Shown in pieces: positions 59,154 to 64,000 of a DNA stretch of 64,000 nucleotides (its first letter is position 1; each line of letters opens with the position of its first letter). Origin of the DNA: Goleter apudmare HA4340-LM2. Lineage in GTDB: Bacteria; Cyanobacteriota; Cyanobacteriia; Cyanobacteriales; Nostocaceae. Under the pieces are notes generated by a model, which was not told where the DNA came from, searched no databases, and saw nothing but the letters and a program-made list of their open reading frames with translations. The translations under genes were made by a program, and so were the position numbers. The stretch lies in contig JAHHHF010000070.1 in the NCBI GenBank assembly GCA_019359495.1, positions 234,298 to 298,297 on the forward strand, read 5' to 3'.

Positions 59154-61172
59154 ATGGGTGTTGAGTCAACTGCTACATCTGATGAGGTAGTTAAGCTGTC
59201 GTCTAATGGGCACAAATCGGAAGTGAAAAACAATAAGCAAAAAAAACTGCTACCGCCTAGTACTACCACAGAAGATTTGTCTCGTTCCTGGAAAATTGAG
59301 GATAGCGAAGCCCTCTACCGCATCGAAGGTTGGGGACAACCTTATTTTTCGATTAGTGCTGCCGGTCACGTCACTGTTTCTCCCAAGGGCGAACGCGGCG
59401 GTTCTCTTGACTTGTTTGAATTGGTCAATGCCTTGAAGCAGCGTAACTTGGGTTTGCCCATGTTGATTCGCTTCTCGGATATTTTGGAAGACCGCATTGA
59501 ACGATTAAACGCTTGTTTTGCCAAAGCAATCGCCCGCTACAGTTATCCTGGTGTCTATCGCGGTGTGTTTCCTGTCAAGTGCAATCAGCAACGACATTTG
59601 ATAGAGGACTTGGTGAAGTTTGGCAAACCGCATCAATTTGGTTTAGAAGCCGGTTCTAAGCCAGAATTAATGATTGCTCTAGCTTTGCTGAATACCCCTG
59701 GAGCATTGTTAATCTGCAATGGCTACAAAGACCGAGAGTACATCGAAACGGCGATGTTAGCCCAAAGACTAGGGCAAACACCAATCATCGTTTTAGAACA
59801 GATTGAAGAGGTGGATTTGGTAATTGCGGCTAACCGTCAGTTGGGGATTAAACCCATCTTGGGGGTACGCGCTAAACTCAGTACCCAAGGTATGGGGCGC
59901 TGGGGCACTTCTAGCGGTGATCGCGCTAAATTTGGTTTAACGATGCCCGAAGTGATTGAGGCTGTTGACAAGTTACGCGATGCCAACTTGTTAGATTCTT
60001 TACAGCTATTACACTTTCATATTGGCTCCCAAATCTCTGCCATCAATGTAATTAAAGATGCCATTCAAGAAGCCAGCCGCATCTACGTAGAGTTGGCGAT
60101 GCTGGGGGCAGACATGAAGTATCTCGATGTTGGTGGTGGCTTAGGTGTAGATTATGATGGCTCCCAAACTAATTTCTACGCCTCGAAAAACTACAACATG
60201 CAAAACTATGCTAACGACATCGTAGCAGAGTTAAAAGATACCTGTGCAGAGCATCAAATCCCCGTACCTACACTGGTTAGCGAAAGTGGACGAGCGATCG
60301 CTTCCCATCAATCAGTACTGATTTTTGATATTCTCAGTACCAGCGATGTACCCCTTGATACCCCAGAGCCACCCCAGGAAGGCGAATCCCCAATCATTAA
60401 GTACCTGTGGGAAACCTACCAATCGATTAATCAAGAAAACTATCAAGAGTTCTACCACGACGCCGCCCAATTTAAAGAAGAGGCAATCAGCCGCTTTAAC
60501 TTGGGCATTTTGCGATTGAGAGAACGTGCCAAAGCCGAACGGCTCTACTGGGCTTGTTGTCAAAAAATTCTGAACATTACGAGACAGCAAGAATACGTAC
60601 CCGATGAACTGGAAGACCTAGAGCAAATCATGGCTTCCATCTACTATGCCAATCTTTCCGTGTTTCAATCGGCACCAGATTGTTGGGCGATCGACCAACT
60701 ATTTCCAATTATGCCCATACACCGCCTAGATGAAGAACCCACGCGGCGAGGAATTTTGGCAGATCTCACCTGCGACAGTGATGGCAAAATCGATCGATTT
60801 ATTGATTTACGCGATGTCAAGTCTGTCCTAGAACTGCACACCTTCAAGCCAGGGGAACCCTACTATTTAGGCATGTTTCTGAGTGGAGCTTACCAAGAAA
60901 TTATGGGCAATTTACATAACCTGTTTGGTGACACCAACGCGGTTCACATCCAATTGACCCCCAAGGGCTACCAGATTGAACATGTTGTCAAAGGCGACAC
61001 TATGAGTGAAGTGGTCAGCTATGTGCAGTATGACTCTGAGGATATGGTGGAAAAAATTCGCCAACGTTGCGAACAAGCTTTAGAAGAAAAGCGCATCACC
61101 CTAGCAGAATCTCAGCGCCTACTGCAAACCTACGAGCAGAGTTTCCGGAGATACACGTATTTGAATAGTTAA
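59154..61172 (+). CDS. speA: Biosynthetic arginine decarboxylase
   Basis: SpeA turns arginine into agmatine, starting one route of polyamine synthesis; it is a fold-type III PLP enzyme. The PLP lysine sits in GVFPVKCNQQRHL near residue 140. Other marks are HQFGLEAGSKPEL, LHFHIGSQI, KYLDVGGGLGVDYDGS, and the late CDSDGKIDRF and GAYQEIMGNLHNLFGD. Arginine decarboxylases run to about 630-670 aa and this one has 672. The ATG at 59154 follows an aggaag site; the in-frame GTG at 59130 adds eight residues. The N-terminal 50 residues are low-complexity and variable. An imperfect 15-bp hairpin follows the stop. Confidence 0.96.
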   Translation: MGVESTATSDEVVKLSSNGHKSEVKNNKQKKLLPPSTTTEDLSRSWKIEDSEALYRIEGWGQPYFSISAAGHVTVSPKGERGGSLDLFELVNALKQRNLGLPMLIRFSDILEDRIERLNACFAKAIARYSYPGVYRGVFPVKCNQQRHLIEDLVKFGKPHQFGLEAGSKPELMIALALLNTPGALLICNGYKDREYIETAMLAQRLGQTPIIVLEQIEEVDLVIAANRQLGIKPILGVRAKLSTQGMGRWGTSSGDRAKFGLTMPEVIEAVDKLRDANLLDSLQLLHFHIGSQISAINVIKDAIQEASRIYVELAMLGADMKYLDVGGGLGVDYDGSQTNFYASKNYNMQNYANDIVAELKDTCAEHQIPVPTLVSESGRAIASHQSVLIFDILSTSDVPLDTPEPPQEGESPIIKYLWETYQSINQENYQEFYHDAAQFKEEAISRFNLGILRLRERAKAERLYWACCQKILNITRQQEYVPDELEDLEQIMASIYYANLSVFQSAPDCWAIDQLFPIMPIHRLDEEPTRRGILADLTCDSDGKIDRFIDLRDVKSVLELHTFKPGEPYYLGMFLSGAYQEIMGNLHNLFGDTNAVHIQLTPKGYQIEHVVKGDTMSEVVSYVQYDSEDMVEKIRQRCEQALEEKRITLAESQRLLQTYEQSFRRYTYLNS

Positions 61173-61188
61173 AAACGGGCGCGGGTAT

Positions 61189-61219
61189 TGTAGAGACGTA
61201 GCACTGCTACATCTCTACA
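61189..61219. repeat. gtagagacgtagca hairpin after speA
   Basis: tgtagagacgtagca (61189-61203) pairs with tgctacatctctaca (61205-61219) with one mismatch. It sits between the convergent speA and nucleotidyltransferase genes and may act as a terminator for either. A relative is at 32963-32983. Confidence 0.65.
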
Positions 61220-61225
61220 TGTGCC

Positions 61226-62395
61226 CTAACCGCCGTTAGTCCCCAACAATTCTGCGATCGCTTGTCGCTCCACTGGGGTATGCTCTGGTGGTGCTTGACG
61301 AGCATCAGTAATCAACCAGTCTAAAGCCGCCGCTTGCACATCAATCGCAGACCCGGTCTTATCTACGCAATAACGACCGAATACCAGCTTATCAACTAGA
61401 CGAACTCCCGGGCCTAAACGCGACCATTCAAAAATTACGCTGTTATCTACTGTGGCACCACTACATATCCAGCAATTCGGGCCAATCATCGCTGGTCCGA
61501 CAATTTTCGCCCCATCTTCGATTCTGGTCATACCACCGATGTAAACCGGGCCTGTGATATCCACTTTGTCCCAATTCACAGCTACATTTAAGCCAGTGTA
61601 AATCCCAGGAGCAACTTCATGACCAGGAATTTGCACATTTTTGATTTCACCTGACAGTACACCGCGAATTGCCCGCCAGTAGTCTGGTACTTTACCAATG
61701 TCTACCCACTCAAAATCCATCGGAATTGCAAAGAAGGGCGCACCAACTTCCACCAATTTGGGAAATAGCTGGCTACCGATGTCATATTCAACTTCAGAAG
61801 GTATGTATTTAAAAACTTCTGGCTCAAAAATGTAAATACCTGTGTTGATGTTGGTGCTGAGGGCTTCTTCTACTGAAGGTTTTTCTTGGAAAGCTTTAAT
61901 CCGTCCCTGTTCATCAGTGACGACGACACCGTAACTAGAAACTTCTTCTAACGGCACAGATTTAGAAATGATCGTAGCAATTGACCCCTTCGATTTATGC
62001 CACTTTACGGCTGCCGTCAAATCTAGGTCAATTAAAGCATCACCGCACAAAACTACGAAGGTATCGTCAAAAAATGGAGAGAAGTCTTGGATGCGCCGCA
62101 TCCCACCAGCAGAACCGATGGCTTCTCCCACGAGTTTACCGTTGTCGTCGATTTTACCTTCAAAAGAGTAAGCAATCTGTACGCCAAACCGTTGACCGTC
62201 ACGGAAATAGTTTTCAATTTCCTCAGCCAAATGGCTAACATTGACCATAATTTGGTCAAACCCATGTTGGCGTAACAGTTCTAGTAAAAATTCCATCACT
62301 GGCTTTTGCAGGATAGGAATCATTGGTTTGGGAATTGTGTAAGTAATCGGACGTACGCGAGTACCTTTGCCCGCCGCAAGAATCATCGCTTTCAT
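61226..62395 (-). CDS. Sugar-phosphate nucleotidyltransferase (mannose-1-phosphate guanylyltransferase-like)
   Basis: A 389-aa NDP-sugar pyrophosphorylase. The N-terminal nucleotidyltransferase domain has MKAMILAAGKGTRVRPIT, KPMIPILQKPVMEFLLELL, GSAGGMRRI and VLCGDALIDLDL; the C-terminal part is a left-handed beta-helix with repeated hexapeptides (GGMTRIEDGAKIVGPAMIGPNCWI). It makes NDP-sugars, GDP-mannose or dTDP/UDP-glucose, for polysaccharides or glycoproteins; the exact nucleotide and sugar cannot be read from sequence by eye. The ATG at 62393-62395 is the family start. Confidence 0.9.
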   Translation of the reverse strand: MKAMILAAGKGTRVRPITYTIPKPMIPILQKPVMEFLLELLRQHGFDQIMVNVSHLAEEIENYFRDGQRFGVQIAYSFEGKIDDNGKLVGEAIGSAGGMRRIQDFSPFFDDTFVVLCGDALIDLDLTAAVKWHKSKGSIATIISKSVPLEEVSSYGVVVTDEQGRIKAFQEKPSVEEALSTNINTGIYIFEPEVFKYIPSEVEYDIGSQLFPKLVEVGAPFFAIPMDFEWVDIGKVPDYWRAIRGVLSGEIKNVQIPGHEVAPGIYTGLNVAVNWDKVDITGPVYIGGMTRIEDGAKIVGPAMIGPNCWICSGATVDNSVIFEWSRLGPGVRLVDKLVFGRYCVDKTGSAIDVQAAALDWLITDARQAPPEHTPVERQAIAELLGTNGG

Positions 62396-62594
62396 AAAAG
62401 TTTATCCCTTAACCACAAGCCAGTTTACTTTCATCAAATTATATTTAATCATCGGTTTATTTTTATTTTCAGTCATCCCCAATAGCACTGATCTGGTAGA
62501 TTTACTGATTTTTGCCAACTTCAGAATAGTTGAAAATAACAAGGCATTGGTTATTTTGACAATTTACTGTGCTTTGTGTGTCAAGTGTCAAAGG

Positions 62595-62639
62595 GAGCCA
62601 GTTACGTGGGGAGGTTCCCTCCGTTGATTGAACTGGCTC
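62595..62639. repeat. gagccagtt/aactggctc hairpin repeat (copy 2)
   Basis: Outer arms gagccagtt (62595-62603) and aactggctc (62631-62639) pair perfectly; inner ggagg/cctcc (62610-62622). It is the same family as 58368-58408. The gap 62396-62821 holds this repeat and the element at 62658-62821 but no gene. Confidence 0.7.
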
Positions 62640-62657
62640 TCAAGAGCGATTTGTTCT

Positions 62658-62821
62658 CCCCCATCTCCACTATTCCCCAGAATTTCTTTAATTTTGAATT
62701 TTGCGGAAAGTTGCGTGCGGAGAGAAGTTGCCGGCAAGAACATCTCTCTGGCAACTTCTCTCCGCAACGGAATGGCTCAACTTTTCAAGACGAATTTTGA
62801 ATTGATTTATTCCATGCCCTA
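62658..62821 (+). repeat. Dispersed element, copy B (inverted partner at 6278-6400)
   Basis: The outer segments match 6278-6400 in inverse orientation. The centre here is a 17-bp perfect stem (62716-62732 with 62750-62766), absent in the other copy. The element ends exactly at the scpA stop codon. Confidence 0.75.
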
Positions 62822-63652
62822 TTAGTTCATCGTCTGCTCCAAGGGTTTATAGGTGTGAACTGGCTCTGTCAGCAGGCGAATTTTAATTTCGTGGTAAAAC
62901 TCTTCTTGAAATAGCTCTACCTTGGACTGAGCCGACAGCAACAGCAGTGCCCAGAAAACACTAACTACATGACTATGTTCTGATTCATGAGCTGATTGTT
63001 TTTGTTGTGGATGTTTGCTTTGAGTCCACAATTCCACAAGTTGTTCCAAATTTACCCAATTCTGATCCAAATGGGCTTCTGTTGCCGAAAGTTGCAGCAC
63101 CTGCTCTAGTTCCCCAGCCACTTCTGTCAGATTTTCCTGGTGAGCCAATTCTAGTGCTGCTCGCATAGTTTGCACACTAGGCTGACGCCGAGGACGGGCA
63201 GGTTTGCTCTCTTTATGTACTAGTTTTAGCTGGTTAGCCATGATCTGCAATTGCTCAATTAACTCTTGCAGAGTCACACGGCGTTTAGGCGGTGGCATTG
63301 CCGCAGGACGACGGCGCAGGTGACGCTCTAATTGTAAGCGCTGACCTTGATGTAAGATCCCTTCTTCGCTTTCTAATAGTGCATCATCTAATGTAATTTG
63401 CTGCTCATCAACTGCTGATTGTAGTTGCATCAAGGTGTTTGCTTTGAATAATACAAGCATTGATGCCGATAAAAAAGCCTGTCCAGATTGAGACAAATCG
63501 GCTTCATAGCCTCTTGCTGTTGTCTGCGGTGCCATCAATTCTAGGTAATGGTCAATCACCTCAATTACCTGGACATCCCAAGGATCAATTTCCCCTCTTT
63601 CAGCTTGGTGAATGAGGTGTGTAATTGTTTCTAATAACTCGGAAGCATCCAT
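62822..63652 (-). CDS. scpA: Segregation and condensation protein A (kleisin)
   Basis: ScpA is the kleisin subunit of the SMC-ScpAB condensin that organises and segregates the chromosome. The N-terminal part has DASELLETITHLIHQAERGEIDPWDVQVIEVIDHYLE, the usual SMC-head binding helix. QAFLSASMLVLFKANTLMQL follows, then a basic linker (LRRRPAAMPPPKRRVTLQELIEQL). The C-terminal winged helix includes SVFWALLLLSAQSKVELFQEEFYHEI. The 276 aa are normal for cyanobacteria. The scpB gene is not in the window. Confidence 0.92.
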   Translation of the reverse strand: MDASELLETITHLIHQAERGEIDPWDVQVIEVIDHYLELMAPQTTARGYEADLSQSGQAFLSASMLVLFKANTLMQLQSAVDEQQITLDDALLESEEGILHQGQRLQLERHLRRRPAAMPPPKRRVTLQELIEQLQIMANQLKLVHKESKPARPRRQPSVQTMRAALELAHQENLTEVAGELEQVLQLSATEAHLDQNWVNLEQLVELWTQSKHPQQKQSAHESEHSHVVSVFWALLLLSAQSKVELFQEEFYHEIKIRLLTEPVHTYKPLEQTMN

Positions 63653-64000
63653 GTAATTGAGTCAAAATGCGTAGATTGAACAGCAGACTTACTTAGTTTA
63701 TTGAATGTAAATACAGAGTGACTTGTCATGAGACAGTAGCTGTGCTGCGTTTGTTTAAGCATCATCTGCTAGTTTTTTATGGAAAATACAGCCAAGACTA
63801 AACCAACTGATAAAGATTAACACAAAGTTGATTAGAGAATAGCGCGTTGGGCAACCTGTGCAGGCAGGTCTCTCCCCGCATTTCTCACAAGTGAGGAAAA
63901 AACACTTGGATTAGCTAGATTTAGGATAATTTAATTGATACGTCATCAAAATACGTCCAGAGCGTGGGTAACTCAACGTAAAAAACGAAATGATTAAAGT
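63653..64000. other. Gene-free end of the window
   Basis: Upstream region of scpA with a small hairpin (ctcac/gtgag near 63885-63896) and a gcaacctgtgcaggcaggtctct dispersed segment near 63850 (given in part). No promoter or gene is evident. Confidence 0.5.

Noticed and set aside
1..64000. tRNA, rRNA or CRISPR loci
   Set aside because: No cloverleaf with TPsiC-like ends, no rRNA motif and no spaced direct repeats were seen by eye; a dedicated tRNA scan was not possible.

Overview
The window comes from a filamentous, Nostoc/Anabaena-like cyanobacterium. The evidence is the very frequent HIP1 octamer (gcgatcgc), cyanobacterial-type proteins (AMIN-domain TonB receptor, orthocaspase, SpeA), heptanucleotide tandem repeats of the tgacaaa kind, and dense small dispersed palindromes between genes. 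I see no rRNA, tRNA or CRISPR array.

Layout. 1-7.7 kb is housekeeping: recJ, ftsH, a class IV aminotransferase, a membrane-anchored protein of unknown function and ackA. 7.7-9.0 kb is a gene-free strip holding a 444 bp inverted-repeat element, a perfect three-way-junction palindrome and a remnant of a 6-phosphofructokinase gene. 9.0-34.6 kb is the striking part. It has a 2352-aa RTX nuclease, a small unknown protein, a 3530-aa protein combining an endonuclease/phosphatase-fold domain, a beta-propeller phytase, phytase-like esterase domains, two glycerophosphodiesterase domains and a metallophosphatase, and then a type I secretion set (PpiC, cNMP-binding/C39-like ABC exporter, HlyD). I read this as a phosphorus-scavenging exoenzyme island with its own candidate exporter; two candidate Pho boxes fit this view but are weak.

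34.7-37.7 kb carries two FMN split-barrel oxidase-like proteins and a divergent MocR/PdxR-type regulator with a clear operator cluster. 37.8-40 kb is decayed and mobile-associated: an ABC exporter pseudogene whose HIP1 site is split by a 26-nt insertion, and a DUF2887 gene with a 12-bp minisatellite. 39.9-47.1 kb is an iron-siderophore module: TonB receptor, binding lipoprotein, sucrase/ferredoxin-like protein and an AraC regulator, with a direct-repeat operator upstream of the receptor. Between the receptor and the regulator lie tandem fragments of an Rpn-family gene, one carrying a MITE whose empty site is preserved in the sister copy.

47.4-52.5 kb has an HTH regulator with a CPBP protease, and two ABC exporters that look like a heterodimer. 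52.6-64 kb has a broken nifS-like gene, mtnP, a catalytically substituted caspase-like protein, sat, ndk, speA, a sugar nucleotidyltransferase and scpA. An inverted pair of a roughly 120-160 bp dispersed element sits at the two ends of the window (6.3 and 62.7 kb).
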